Positions 24,711-33,000 of a stretch of DNA of 40,679 nt are shown piece after piece. Below the pieces are notes generated by a model that ran no database searches, had not been told where the DNA came from, and was given only the letters and a program-made list of their open reading frames with translations. The stretch's first letter is position 1. The number at the start of each line of letters is the position of its first letter. The stretch spans positions 1 to 40,679 of the forward strand of contig CAZHPY010000006.1 in the NCBI GenBank assembly GCA_964534705.1, written 5' to 3'. This DNA is from CAZHPY01 sp964534705 (GTDB lineage Bacteria; Omnitrophota; Gorgyraeia; 2-01-FULL-45-10). The position numbers were made by a program, and so were the translations under genes.

Positions 24711-26596
24711 TATGTCTGTTGTATGCCTTTCTGGGCGCTTCGTTATGTTTTGCGCAGATGAATGAAGAAGCGGACTTTATGGCTGCAAAGAAAGCGTTCA
24801 GCGACGGCTTTTATGCGCTTGCCGAGGAAAATATCGAAACTTTCCTGGATGCCTATCCGGATACGCCTTATTTATATGAGGCGCACCTTCTTTTGGGCCG
24901 CTGCTTTTACTACCAGAATAATTCAAAAAAGGCTTCGCATGAATTTTCAATAGTTTTAAATGCTGCGCCCACGGTAGCGCCGCACGACAGCGCCTTCTAC
25001 TGGTTAGGGGATATCCTTTACAGGGGCGGTGATTATAAAGGAGCATTGGAATACTACCAGAAGGTCATAGATGAATATCCCACCTCAAAATACTTGCCAT
25101 ATTCTTTGTATTCCAAGGCATGGGCTTATTACAAGCTGGGTTTTTTGGAAGAGGCCTCCTCGACATTTGCCACTGTAGTTTCTAATTATCCTTTGGACAG
25201 GCTGGCCATCGATTCGCTGTTTGAGATAGGCCAGACCCAATATCTCCAGGGCAAGCTTGAAGATGCCAGGGGCTCTTTAAATGATTTTATCAATAAGTAT
25301 CCGTTGTCGGAAAAAATAGCCGAAAGCTATTATCTTTTAGGGAATATAAGCCTGAAACTCGAACAATATTCCGACTCGATACTTTTTTTTAAAAGAGCGA
25401 TCTCTATTTCACCCGGCGCAGGATGGGCCGATCTTGCTTCCTATGGAATGGCGCAGGCCTATTTCAAACAGGGAGATCTCGATGAAAGCATAAAGAGGTT
25501 TAAAATGAGCGCCGATGGCGCATCAAATGGCCTGATCGCGCGAAATGCTCTTGTAGGCTTAATATATAGCTATGACAAAAAAGGAATGTCGGATGACGCG
25601 TTAAAGGCATGTGACCACCTGAGTATTAAATATCCGAAAACGGCTGAGGCGGCGGAGGGCTACTACATCAAGGCAAGGATCTTATATGACAAAAACAGGC
25701 TTGCCGAGGCCGAAGAAGTATGCCTTAAAGGACTGGAAAATTTTGTACTTCCGGAGCAGGCGGGAAAACTTCATTTTGAACTGGGGTGGATATACCTTAA
25801 GGAAAACAAAATAAGGAGTGCCCTTGCGGAATTCAAGACGGCTGTTAAGGATCTTGGGGACGGGGCGCTTATTTCAAGCGCGTTGTGTAAAATAGGCGAT
25901 ATATACATATCGGAAGGGGATCTCGAAGGGGCGGCAAAAAGTTTTGACACTTCCTTGAAAACATATCCGGCCAGCCGCTATTCGGATTATGCGCAATACA
26001 GGCTGGGCGACATATTTTTGATGTCACAAAAATATGACCTGGCAATACTTGCCTATCAGAGCCTTGTTGTTAATTTTCAGAATACTGGTTTAAAGGAAAG
26101 ATCTTTATTTAAAATGGGCATGGCATATTTTAAAAAAGGTTATTACCCCGAAGCGCTGGCGGAACTGGAAAGATTGGCAAGGCTGTCGCCCGCATGGGGC
26201 GAAGATAATACATATAGATTTTATCTGGCAAATTGCCTGTATAACGTAAATAAATATGAAGAGGCGGCTGAGATCTTAAAACCTTTGGCAAAAAATCCGG
26301 CTAATCACGAAATAGCAATGAGGGCGCAATATTTATTGGGATGGTGCAATTACAGGACAGACCATGACATGGAAGCGGTGGATGCCTTTCATGCGTATTC
26401 AAAAAGATATCCGGATTCCGCATTCGACCAGGATGCGTTACGTCAATCGTCATCGATACTATTGAACGCGGCACAGAATTTCGAAAAGTGGAAAATGCCC
26501 GACGATGCGGCAAGAATGTACAGAAAACTTGCCGAGATGAATGCCGCAGAATCGGAATTAGCGAATAAGAAGATCGCTGAGTTAAAACAGAAGTAA
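24683..26596 (+). CDS. Exported tetratricopeptide-repeat protein
   Basis: 637 residues. A signal peptide is visible (hydrophobic about 8-23, cleavage likely near CFAQ), so the protein should be periplasmic or lipid-side envelope located. The rest is a long array of TPR-like helical pairs, with repeated Y..G..EEA, A..Y.....YP and A...LG..Y patterns from about residue 30 to 630. This resembles BamD/YbgF-type scaffolds. The only near in-frame start is GTG 24683, directly after the uvrA stop, with GGAGG about 12 bases upstream; TTG further in would cut the signal peptide. exbB-exbD genes follow, so it may serve the same envelope machine, as YbgF serves Tol. Confidence 0.85.
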   Translation: MSKYQSVKVLCLLYAFLGASLCFAQMNEEADFMAAKKAFSDGFYALAEENIETFLDAYPDTPYLYEAHLLLGRCFYYQNNSKKASHEFSIVLNAAPTVAPHDSAFYWLGDILYRGGDYKGALEYYQKVIDEYPTSKYLPYSLYSKAWAYYKLGFLEEASSTFATVVSNYPLDRLAIDSLFEIGQTQYLQGKLEDARGSLNDFINKYPLSEKIAESYYLLGNISLKLEQYSDSILFFKRAISISPGAGWADLASYGMAQAYFKQGDLDESIKRFKMSADGASNGLIARNALVGLIYSYDKKGMSDDALKACDHLSIKYPKTAEAAEGYYIKARILYDKNRLAEAEEVCLKGLENFVLPEQAGKLHFELGWIYLKENKIRSALAEFKTAVKDLGDGALISSALCKIGDIYISEGDLEGAAKSFDTSLKTYPASRYSDYAQYRLGDIFLMSQKYDLAILAYQSLVVNFQNTGLKERSLFKMGMAYFKKGYYPEALAELERLARLSPAWGEDNTYRFYLANCLYNVNKYEEAAEILKPLAKNPANHEIAMRAQYLLGWCNYRTDHDMEAVDAFHAYSKRYPDSAFDQDALRQSSSILLNAAQNFEKWKMPDDAARMYRKLAEMNAAESELANKKIAELKQK

Positions 26597-26604
26597 GTCA
26601 AAAA

Positions 26605-26640
26605 GTCACAATGTCAAACGTAAAAGATTTTACTTGTGAC
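26605..26640 (+). repeat. Hairpin spacer repeat before exbB
   Basis: GTCACAA (26605-26611) pairs with TTGTGAC (26634-26640) and GTAAAA (26620-26625) with TTTTAC (26628-26633). The following bases repeat CTTGTG words up to about 26660. Similar in style, though not in sequence, to the two AACAAG repeats. Confidence 0.55.
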
Positions 26641-26689
26641 TTGTGTCTTGTGCTCTTGTGACCAACGTATCTATAACGAGGAGGCAAAA

Positions 26690-27322
26690 ATGTGGGACAT
26701 GATACAAAAGGGCGGCCCGGTTATGTATCTCATCATAATCTTGTCGATCATAGCTTTTGGCGTAGTAATTGAGAGAATATACAATTTTAACAGGGCCAGG
26801 GTTGACGCCCAGAAATTCATGGATGACATACTGAAGCATCTTAAGCGCAATAAGATCATCGAAGCCATAGAGATGTGCAACCAGACGCCCGGACCCATCG
26901 CGCATATAATCAAGGCAGGGATATTGAAGCATGACCGGTCAAAAGCGGAGATAAAAGAGGCGATCGACGAAGCCGCCCAGCTTGAAATACCGCGCCTTGA
27001 AAAACATTTGCCCATCATAGCGACGATAGCCCATATTGCCCCTCTCCTTGGACTGCTGGGTACTGTGAGCGGCATGATAAAGGCGTTCCAGATAATCCAG
27101 CTTAAGGCCCTTACCATGACACCGGTGAACCCCGGGGATCTTTCCGGCGGTATATGGGAGGCCCTTCTTGCCACGCTTGCCGGCCTAGCAGTGGCAATAC
27201 CGACATATGTCGCGTATAACTACCTTGTTAACCAGGTCGATAATCTGGTATATGAGATGGAGAGAAGCGCAACAGACCTTGTGAACCTGCTATCCTCCCG
27301 AAGGGATACATATGAAGTTTAA
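26690..27322 (+). CDS. exbB: TolQ/ExbB/MotA-family proton channel protein
   Basis: 210-residue inner-membrane protein with a helix near residues 10-30 and two more near 105-130 and 150-180. The motif PIIATIAHIAPLLGLLGTVSGMIKAF and the later EALLATLAGLAVAIPTYVAYN are typical of the family, including the threonines facing the pore. These proteins form a pentamer around ExbD/TolR and use the proton gradient to power envelope work. ATG 26690 is preceded by GAGGAGG; earlier in-frame starts are within the spacer repeat. exbD overlaps its end by 11 bases. Confidence 0.92.
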   Translation: MWDMIQKGGPVMYLIIILSIIAFGVVIERIYNFNRARVDAQKFMDDILKHLKRNKIIEAIEMCNQTPGPIAHIIKAGILKHDRSKAEIKEAIDEAAQLEIPRLEKHLPIIATIAHIAPLLGLLGTVSGMIKAFQIIQLKALTMTPVNPGDLSGGIWEALLATLAGLAVAIPTYVAYNYLVNQVDNLVYEMERSATDLVNLLSSRRDTYEV

Positions 27323-27704
27323 ACGCCGGGCGAAATTGGAAAAAGGCATGCTTGACCTTACGCCTATGGTGAATATATTTTTCCTGCTTTTTGTCTTTTT
27401 CCTGTTTACTTCAAGTTTCATATTTCAGCCCGGGATAAGCGTTAACCTGCCTAAAGCCGTGACAAGCGAGGTCATCCAGCAGGATAATCTCGTACTTACC
27501 ATAACAAAGGATAACAGGCTGTACCTGGAAGACAGGCAGATCTCCGAAGAAGAGTTAATATCGCGATTGAAGATATTAAACAGGGAGAAGATAGGGCTTT
27601 TGATAAAAGCCGATTCGCATGCGCCTCTGGGCCGCATAGTGCAGATATGGGATGCCTGCCGCAGGGAAGGCGTATCCCAGATAAATATAGCGACAAACCA
27701 ATGA
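27312..27704 (+). CDS. exbD: ExbD/TolR-family protein with Asn at the channel Asp position
   Basis: 130 residues: short cytoplasmic tail, one membrane helix (about 19-38), periplasmic domain. The family motif LTP-hydrophobic-x-D reads DLTPMVNIFFLL, so the position of the essential proton-carrying aspartate is N21. The periplasmic part (GISVNLPKAV..., LTITKDNRLYLEDRQIS..., LLIKADSHAPLGRIVQI) is fully typical, so this is not a decayed gene. Either the subfamily works differently or another acidic residue, such as D15, takes over. The third gene overlaps by ATGA. Confidence 0.9.
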   Translation: MKFKRRAKLEKGMLDLTPMVNIFFLLFVFFLFTSSFIFQPGISVNLPKAVTSEVIQQDNLVLTITKDNRLYLEDRQISEEELISRLKILNREKIGLLIKADSHAPLGRIVQIWDACRREGVSQINIATNQ

Positions 27705-28084
27705 AGAAGAACCGCATATTGATCTCAGCGATAATATTTTCGGCAGCATGGCACATCTTCTGGCTCTCGGCATTTACGGTTGTTGTGGTGCCGAAAGTTA
27801 AGAAAAATGTAAAATTCTCCAATGTTTCTTTTCTGGGGCCCATACTGGAAAAAGGTGTTTTAAATGTCAATATCAAGTCACACGACAGGACGAGCCTGGA
27901 AAAAAAATATTTTGAATCTATCGAACCGCGTATCATCCTGTCAGCAGAGGAGATAGCGCGTGATAACCATGTTATGCCTGCGCTGGACATCTCCCGGTCA
28001 TATAGCAATAAAGAAGGCCTGGAAGCCCTTGTCATGGCCAGCATTGATACGGTCAAGATAGAGCCCGGCAGGGAAGTGGATTAA
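27701..28084 (+). CDS. Single-span membrane protein in TonB position
   Basis: 127 residues from ATG 27701, overlapping exbD as ATGA. One N-terminal helix (about 6-28) and a periplasmic remainder of about 100 residues. It has no Pro-rich stretch and no TonB C-terminal domain, although a TonB or TolA would be expected here. FLGPILEKGVLNV and the SLEKKY segment look conserved in type, but I cannot name the family. It may be the partner driven by ExbB/ExbD, or a shortened version of one. Confidence 0.72.
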   Translation: MKKNRILISAIIFSAAWHIFWLSAFTVVVVPKVKKNVKFSNVSFLGPILEKGVLNVNIKSHDRTSLEKKYFESIEPRIILSAEEIARDNHVMPALDISRSYSNKEGLEALVMASIDTVKIEPGREVD

Positions 28085-28135
28085 GGCCAGGGCGTTAAAA
28101 AAATATTTGTATTTCGTTTTTTATATGGTAATATT

Positions 28136-28381
28136 ATGATAAGAATAGATATAACTACATTAATATTCATTTATATCCTATGTTCTGTTATTGTTATATT
28201 CATTATTTGGGTAATATTAGGGTATAAACGGTTTAAAGGCATCACCCCTGATCAAAAGCATATCGAGAACGCCTGGAAATGTTCCATATGCTTTTATACG
28301 TATATAGACAGTTTGCATGATGATATATCGATCTGCCCTCTTTGCGGCAGTTACAATAAGAGGGATGAGCAGCTTCATTAG
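28136..28381 (+). CDS. Small membrane-anchored zinc-ribbon protein
   Basis: 81 residues: a strong helix at about 8-28, then a zinc ribbon with two CxxC pairs (CSIC and CPLC) separated by about 20 residues. The layout places the ribbon in the cytoplasm or at the membrane face. No clear ribosome binding site precedes the ATG. The stop lies within the ribosome binding site of the next gene. Function unknown. Confidence 0.7.
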   Translation: MIRIDITTLIFIYILCSVIVIFIIWVILGYKRFKGITPDQKHIENAWKCSICFYTYIDSLHDDISICPLCGSYNKRDEQLH

Positions 28382-28393
28382 GAGGTGAAAAAA

Positions 28394-28594
28394 ATGATTA
28401 CCGAGATCGGGATTACAGCAGGGGATATATGGCATTATCTAGATACGCACGGGAAAAGTTCCCTCAAGGAAGTTATAGCCGGTATCAATACCGAACGTGA
28501 CAGGGTCCTGATGAGTATAGGATGGCTTGCCAGAGAAGGCCATATCATAGTTGAGAAAACAGGTTCTGATTACCAGGTATACTTGAGAAGGTAG
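28394..28594 (+). CDS. Winged-helix protein, DUF2582-like
   Basis: 66 residues. ITAGDIWHYLDTHGKSSLKEV followed by a recognition-type helix (RDRVLMSIGWLAREGH) and a beta wing (IIVEKTGSDYQVYL) fits the small winged-helix family annotated DUF2582 as I remember it. Start ATG 28394 has AGGAGGTG seven bases upstream. It may bind DNA or act as a protein-interaction module; with no enzyme domain, a regulator role is only suggested. Confidence 0.75.
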   Translation: MITEIGITAGDIWHYLDTHGKSSLKEVIAGINTERDRVLMSIGWLAREGHIIVEKTGSDYQVYLRR

Positions 28595-28609
28595 AAAGGG
28601 GGAAGATCC

Positions 28610-28882
28610 ATGCCTGAACCCAAAAATTTACGAGAAGAAGAAAAGGTACCCATTGTAGCACCGTTGAAAGTGCTGGATCAGAAGACTATAAATAAGCGGT
28701 TTGGGTGGTGGTCAGCGGTCGTGCTTCTTGAAAGCTATGGACGTAAACAGGTCTGCTTCTATCTTTGGCAGAAAAGACCCGAGGGCGGCTGGAAGAGGAA
28801 ACAGAAATTTGCCATCCATAACCAGCAGGACTGGGCGCTTATCCAGGACGCTGTCGGCGGCATGATCGGTACGCTTACTTAG
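28610..28882 (+). CDS. Conserved-looking small protein, unknown function
   Basis: 90 residues, start ATG 28610 preceded by AAAGGGGGAAG. After a charged N-terminus, the middle is a beta-rich segment (WWSAVVLLESYGRKQVCFYLWQKR) followed by WKRKQKFAIHNQQDWALIQDAV, which ends in a helix. No catalytic motif. The sequence is compact and well-behaved, so I treat it as a real gene, translated with the preceding winged-helix gene (15-base gap). Confidence 0.68.
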   Translation: MPEPKNLREEEKVPIVAPLKVLDQKTINKRFGWWSAVVLLESYGRKQVCFYLWQKRPEGGWKRKQKFAIHNQQDWALIQDAVGGMIGTLT

Positions 28883-28886
28883 GAAG

Positions 28887-29018
28887 ATGCCGGGAAACAC
28901 CAGGCCAACCCGTTCCAAAGACTATGCCATTGATATAGGCCAGCATGTATTTACTGCCTCAAAGCCCGCCTCATTTTTCGAAAAACATAATAAAACTTTA
29001 TGGATAAAAATTTTATAG
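28887..29018 (+). CDS. Possible 43-residue ORF or remnant of a larger gene
   Basis: A short frame starts at ATG 28887 with AGGAAG close upstream and overlaps cutA by 19 bases. The segment SKDYAIDIGQHVF resembles the N-terminus of histone-deacetylase-family proteins, which start with a Y-x-x-x-Y-D-I-D-x-G-x-H-V-F pattern. After that it ends soon in a stop. It may be a remnant of such a gene, or a small coupled ORF that brings ribosomes to cutA, which lacks its own binding site. Confidence 0.3.
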   Translation: MPGNTRPTRSKDYAIDIGQHVFTASKPASFFEKHNKTLWIKIL

Positions 29019-29326
29019 TAGTTATGGTTACATGCAGCTCCAGCAGAGAGGCAAAGAAGATCGCCGGTTCGCTCCTCGACAAACGACTGGTTGCGTGCGC
29101 CAATATTATTCCCGGTATCGGATCAAGATTTTGGTGGAAGGGGAAGATCGAAAGCGCCAGGGAAGTTTTGGTCATGATGAAAACCAAAAAAGAAAATTTT
29201 AAAAAGATAGAGAATGAAGTAAAAAAACTGCACAGCTATGAAGTCCCGGAGATCATAGCGATCCCTGTAATTATGGGCAGCAAACAATATCTTGACTGGA
29301 TTAATGAGGTTATTAGAACTAAATAG
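29000..29326 (+). CDS. cutA: CutA1-family divalent-cation tolerance protein
   Basis: 108 residues forming the ferredoxin-like trimeric CutA1 fold. VVMVTCSSSREAKKIAGSLLDKRLVACANIIPGIGSRFWWKGKIE and the later HSYEVPEIIAIPVIMGSKQYLDWI are characteristic. First named for copper tolerance; the true role is unsettled. No Shine-Dalgarno is visible before ATG 29000, so coupling to the upstream 43-residue frame is possible. Confidence 0.93.
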   Translation: MDKNFIVVMVTCSSSREAKKIAGSLLDKRLVACANIIPGIGSRFWWKGKIESAREVLVMMKTKKENFKKIENEVKKLHSYEVPEIIAIPVIMGSKQYLDWINEVIRTK

Positions 29327-29332
29327 AACCAA

Positions 29333-29355
29333 ACTCAATACACACTACTCAATAC
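29333..29355 (+). repeat. Short ACTCAATAC direct-repeat spacer
   Basis: ACTCAATAC occurs at 29333-29341 and 29347-29355 between cutA and the phosphoesterase gene. Another low-complexity junction sequence with its own word. Confidence 0.5.
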
Positions 29356-29362
29356 TAAAAAC

Positions 29363-29737
29363 ATGCCGCGATTCGTAATACAGGAACATCACGCAAAAAA
29401 ACTTCATTATGATTTTCGCCTTGAAATGGACGGCGTGCTGAGATCATGGGCGGTTCCAAAGGCCCCTTCAAAGAGACCGGACATAAAACGCCTGGCAATA
29501 CAGGTAGACGATCACGACCTGGATTACATAGGTTTTGAAGGAGAGATAGAAGAGGGGTCATATGGCGCCGGCAAGGTTAAAATATGGGATAACGGCATGT
29601 ATGAACTTGAATCGCGCAAAGAAAATAAGATAGTGTTCTTTCTTCATGGCAAAAAACTCGATGGCCGGTACACTTTGCTGCAAATGAAATGGGGCAAGGA
29701 CCAGTGGCTATTGTTCAAGACCAAGAGCGAAAAATAA
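29363..29737 (+). CDS. Stand-alone LigD-type 3'-phosphoesterase domain protein
   Basis: 124 residues matching the phosphoesterase (PE) domain normally found at the N-terminus of bacterial LigD, which trims 3'-phosphates and ribonucleotides at breaks in end joining. FVIQEHHAKKLHYDFRLEMDGVLRSWAVPKAPS carries the metal-binding histidines and aspartate; later VDDHDLDYIGFEG and GSYGAGKVKIWDNG are typical, as is the C-terminal DQWLLFKTK. No ligase, polymerase or Ku gene is in the window, so it works alone or with distant partners. No clear ribosome binding site was seen at ATG 29363. Confidence 0.9.
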   Translation: MPRFVIQEHHAKKLHYDFRLEMDGVLRSWAVPKAPSKRPDIKRLAIQVDDHDLDYIGFEGEIEEGSYGAGKVKIWDNGMYELESRKENKIVFFLHGKKLDGRYTLLQMKWGKDQWLLFKTKSEK

Positions 29738-29741
29738 ACAC

Positions 29742-29770
29742 TTGCCAATGTCATAAAGCCGTTGTATATT
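29742..29770 (+). promoter_or_regulatory. Promoter of tRNA-Ala
   Basis: TTGCCA at 29742-29747, 17-base spacer, TATATT at 29765-29770; start expected about 29777. Confidence 0.6.
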
Positions 29771-29776
29771 ATACCT

Positions 29777-29810
29777 GAATTTCGAATTTAGTATTTAGAA
29801 TTTGGAATTT
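29777..29810 (+). repeat. GAATTT/ATTTAG word repeat in the tRNA leader
   Basis: GAATTT, ATTTAG and close variants repeat several times with mirror and inverted symmetry between the tRNA promoter and the tRNA. Similar AT-word tracts are, from memory, frequent in Omnitrophota-type contigs. Confidence 0.55.
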
Positions 29811-29819
29811 CCTTTCAAT

Positions 29820-29895
29820 GGGGATGTAGCTCAGTTGGGAGAGCACCTCGTTCGCAACGAGGGGGTCGCCAGTTCGAATCTGGTCATCTCCACCA
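29820..29895 (+). tRNA. tRNA-Ala (anticodon CGC)
   Basis: 76 bases including an encoded CCA end. Acceptor GGGGATG pairs with CATCTCC and contains the G3-U70 wobble that marks alanine tRNAs. D stem GCTC/GAGC, anticodon stem CCTCG/CGAGG with loop TTCGCAA (anticodon CGC, reading GCG), a five-base variable loop, and T stem GCCAG/CTGGT with loop TTCGAAT. All arms close well. Confidence 0.97.
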
Positions 29896-29970
29896 CCAAA
29901 TAATTCCATTATTAATGATTAAGGGTGAAATAAGCGCTTTGTTAAGTAATACAAAAGGAAGCGATTGCAA

Positions 29971-29999
29971 TCTTTACCTTGTTGTTTATGATGTATACT
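29971..29999 (+). promoter_or_regulatory. Likely promoter of the giant protein gene (leaderless)
   Basis: A good -10 box TATACT at 29994-29999 with only a weak -35 (TCTTTA at 17-base spacing). Seven bases separate the -10 from ATG 30007, so transcription should start at about the ATG itself. No Shine-Dalgarno is present. Confidence 0.5.
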
Positions 30000-30006
30000 T
30001 ATTTGC

Positions 30007-33000
30007 ATGATATCAGAATTTAGAAAACATATACTATTTAGGACAATAGCGCTTGGCATTTGCCTGGTGTTCGGCTGGTCATCTATGGGGCAGGCTGATG
30101 TTGTCGAAAGCGTTTTTAAGGCTGTACAAGGCCCTGCTACGGATCTTACCTCATTAAATTTTCCGCCTACTTTGGGAGAAGTCATAAGTTTTCATAAAGG
30201 CACTCAAGATTATACCGTTGTCCACATAGTGGACGCGCATTGCGACTATTCTGTGCAGCATTCCATAGCAGATATCATAGGTTACTGCAATGACAATTAT
30301 GGCATCGACACGGTCGCGCTTGAAGGCGGTAGCGGAGATTATGATGTTTCAGTGTTTACTGGCATTAAAAACAGGAAGGTGCGTGAATCCACGGCTGATT
30401 ATTTCGTAAAGCAAGGCGAGGTCAATGGCGCAGAATTTTACGCAATAAATAATCCTGCAAAAGTTTCCCTTTACGGAATAGAGGACCCCGGTTTATACGT
30501 CAAAAATCTTAATGCATACCGGGATTCATTGAAATATCAGGGCGATATCAATAATATCCTGAGCGCGCTGACGACGGTCATATCTAAGTTGAAAACAAAG
30601 ATATATCCCCGCGATTTTAAGGAATTCGACAAAAAGGCCGGACTTTTCAGGGAAGATAAGATAAGCCTGGAAGAGTATGTCCTGGCAATGTCGGATGTCG
30701 TCAAAAAAGAGAAGATAGGCCTTTCCGAATACCCTAACATGGCGCGTTATCGGGATGCCATCGGCTATAAAAAAGACATTGATAGCAAGAACATCATAAA
30801 AGATTGCAATGCCCTTCTGGGCCTGTTGAAAACGCACCTTCCCAAAAAATATCTTGATGAGATGGATATTAAAACAGCCGCTTTTAGCCGCGGAGAAATT
30901 GAGCCGGAAGTATATTACGCATACCTGCTCGATAAGGCCGGACTTTGCGGTGTCAGGCCTGACAAGACAGGTAATCTTATGAAGTTTATAGACTTTACGA
31001 GAAAAACAAAGAGCATAAATAAAAAAGTGCTGGAGAAAGAATTGAAGGCGCTGGAGGGCAGGATCAGTAGCTCTTTCCTGAAAACCGATGAGCAAAAAAA
31101 GCTTTATTTGGCTGACAAAAAAGTTCTTATATTGGAACGGATGTTCCTGGCAGGCATTACAAGGGATGATTGGGAATATTATTACGCTAACCGCGGCGGG
31201 TTCGACGTGAGCGGTTTTTATCCGTTCCTGTCCGAAGAAAGCAGCGCCCATAATATTGCCCTCGGCGCTTATGAGACCCTTGCGCCTCTTGATATATACC
31301 GCAAGGATATGGAAAAATTTTACGATATTTCTATCAGCAGGGATAAAGTCTTCCTGGATAAGGTCATCTCCAAGCTTAAAAAAGAAAAAAAGGACAGGAT
31401 AATAATCGTTACAGGCGGGTTTCACCAGGATAATCTTAGAAAACTATTTGCGGATAAGGGCTATTCATATGTTGAGGTCCTTCCGAAAATAGAAAAGCAG
31501 GATACTAAATGTCCGTATTTTAAGCTGATCTCAGGCGGTGCGGACCCTGTAACGAAAGCGATAATTGACAGGCAGTCAAGCCTGCAGGTTGCTACGTATC
31601 TAGATGGCCAACTATCCAGGATGGTACATGACGTAGACGCGTTTAGGCAAGCCGTCGGCACTGTACAAAATCTGACAAGCAGCGGTGTCGATGTTGTAAC
31701 GGATAGCGCAGAAGAAAAAAGGCTGGCGGATACCCCGGCCGACAATCGCAAAGAATTTAATGCTATATTACACTTAATTGTATGGCAACTGATTTTGCAG
31801 GTTTTAACAGACTGCACACCGTTGATCCTGGGGAATGCCGTTTTAGCTGCATTGATAGTCTTTATGCACGAACTTGCGCATAAAAAGACTTTGAATTGGT
31901 TCGGTGTAAAAAATGTGAGGATACAGCTTCGAATGGTGAAAAAATTCTCCCCCGGAGCGGTTACGGTATATGATTCAGATGAGTTGGTCAAGCTTCCTTC
32001 CTGGAAACTGAAAAGGGCAATAGTCGCCCTTGCAGGTCCGGCGATGAACTTTATATTAGCCGGCTTATTCTATTTGCTGGAAACTTTTGCAGGCGGCTAC
32101 CCTGTTATCGGGCCGATCATACATTTTGGTGTTCTTGGGAACCTTGTTATGGGTACCTTTGGCTCAGCGATGGATTTCTTGAGGTTGTTCCGCTTAGACA
32201 ACGATTTAAGAAAGGCTAGAACAAATGAGATGTATGAGTTGCATAAAGTAACGCCTTCTGCACCACAGCAGCAAGTAGTGGCTATTGCGGAATCAGACAA
32301 AGAATTACTCGCATATTTAAAGAGAATCGGAATAGACGTAAGAACAAAAGCTCACCCCTCAATAAAAGACAGGGTGGTAATCTATGAAATGAGCAAATGG
32401 GGTTTTAACATAATATATACGTCTGAGCTTCCGAACGGTTTACTGAGCTGCTCAGTATATGAAAAAGACTGGAAGTCGGATAACCCTCAGAAACCAAAAG
32501 ACATGTTTCTAAGGGCCGGGTTAGAGGATGGTGAGGAAGCAATTTTGATAAGCGTCTCTATGAATCCCGGCAGATTAAAGTTCATTAGATCCCATGAATT
32601 AGGCTATGCAGTTGAAGGACGAAACGAATTTTCCAACAGGTTGGCGGATCTGGTAATACCGATCAATATGGAGGCAACATTAAAAGAAAAAATGCAGGCA
32701 GTATTTTCTTTGCAGTATTTAGTGTCCGTATCTATTACAGTTGTAACGACTGTTTTCTTATTTTTATTTATGTCCATGGTCTACATATCTATAATTGCAG
32801 GACTATTTTTGACCGATATAGTACTGTTCCCTATCCCCCCTCTGATATTAATGATCGTAAGCAGGTTATTTTATAATTCATGGTTTTTTATCGCGGAAGG
32901 CAAGTTCAAGCCGAAGCCAATAATAGAGATACCGGATGCTATGAATCTTTCAGTTGATTATAAGCAATACCGGATACTTAGTGAAGAAGGATATTTTTCC

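Noticed and set aside
26597..26689. A promoter for exbB within the CTTGTG spacer
   Set aside because: TTGTGC and TATAAC can be paired at 18 bases, but the region is so repetitive that several equally weak pairs exist.
28107..28134. Promoter-like TTGTAT, 16 bases, TAATAT before the zinc-ribbon gene
   Set aside because: The -10 ends one base before the ATG at 28136, so a transcript starting downstream of it would lack the start codon; no later methionine exists in the frame.
30526..31425. A 299-residue minus-strand open frame inside the giant gene
   Set aside because: The plus-strand frame is continuous and has domain motifs; the minus frame has no ribosome binding site or recognisable motif and is best explained as a shadow.
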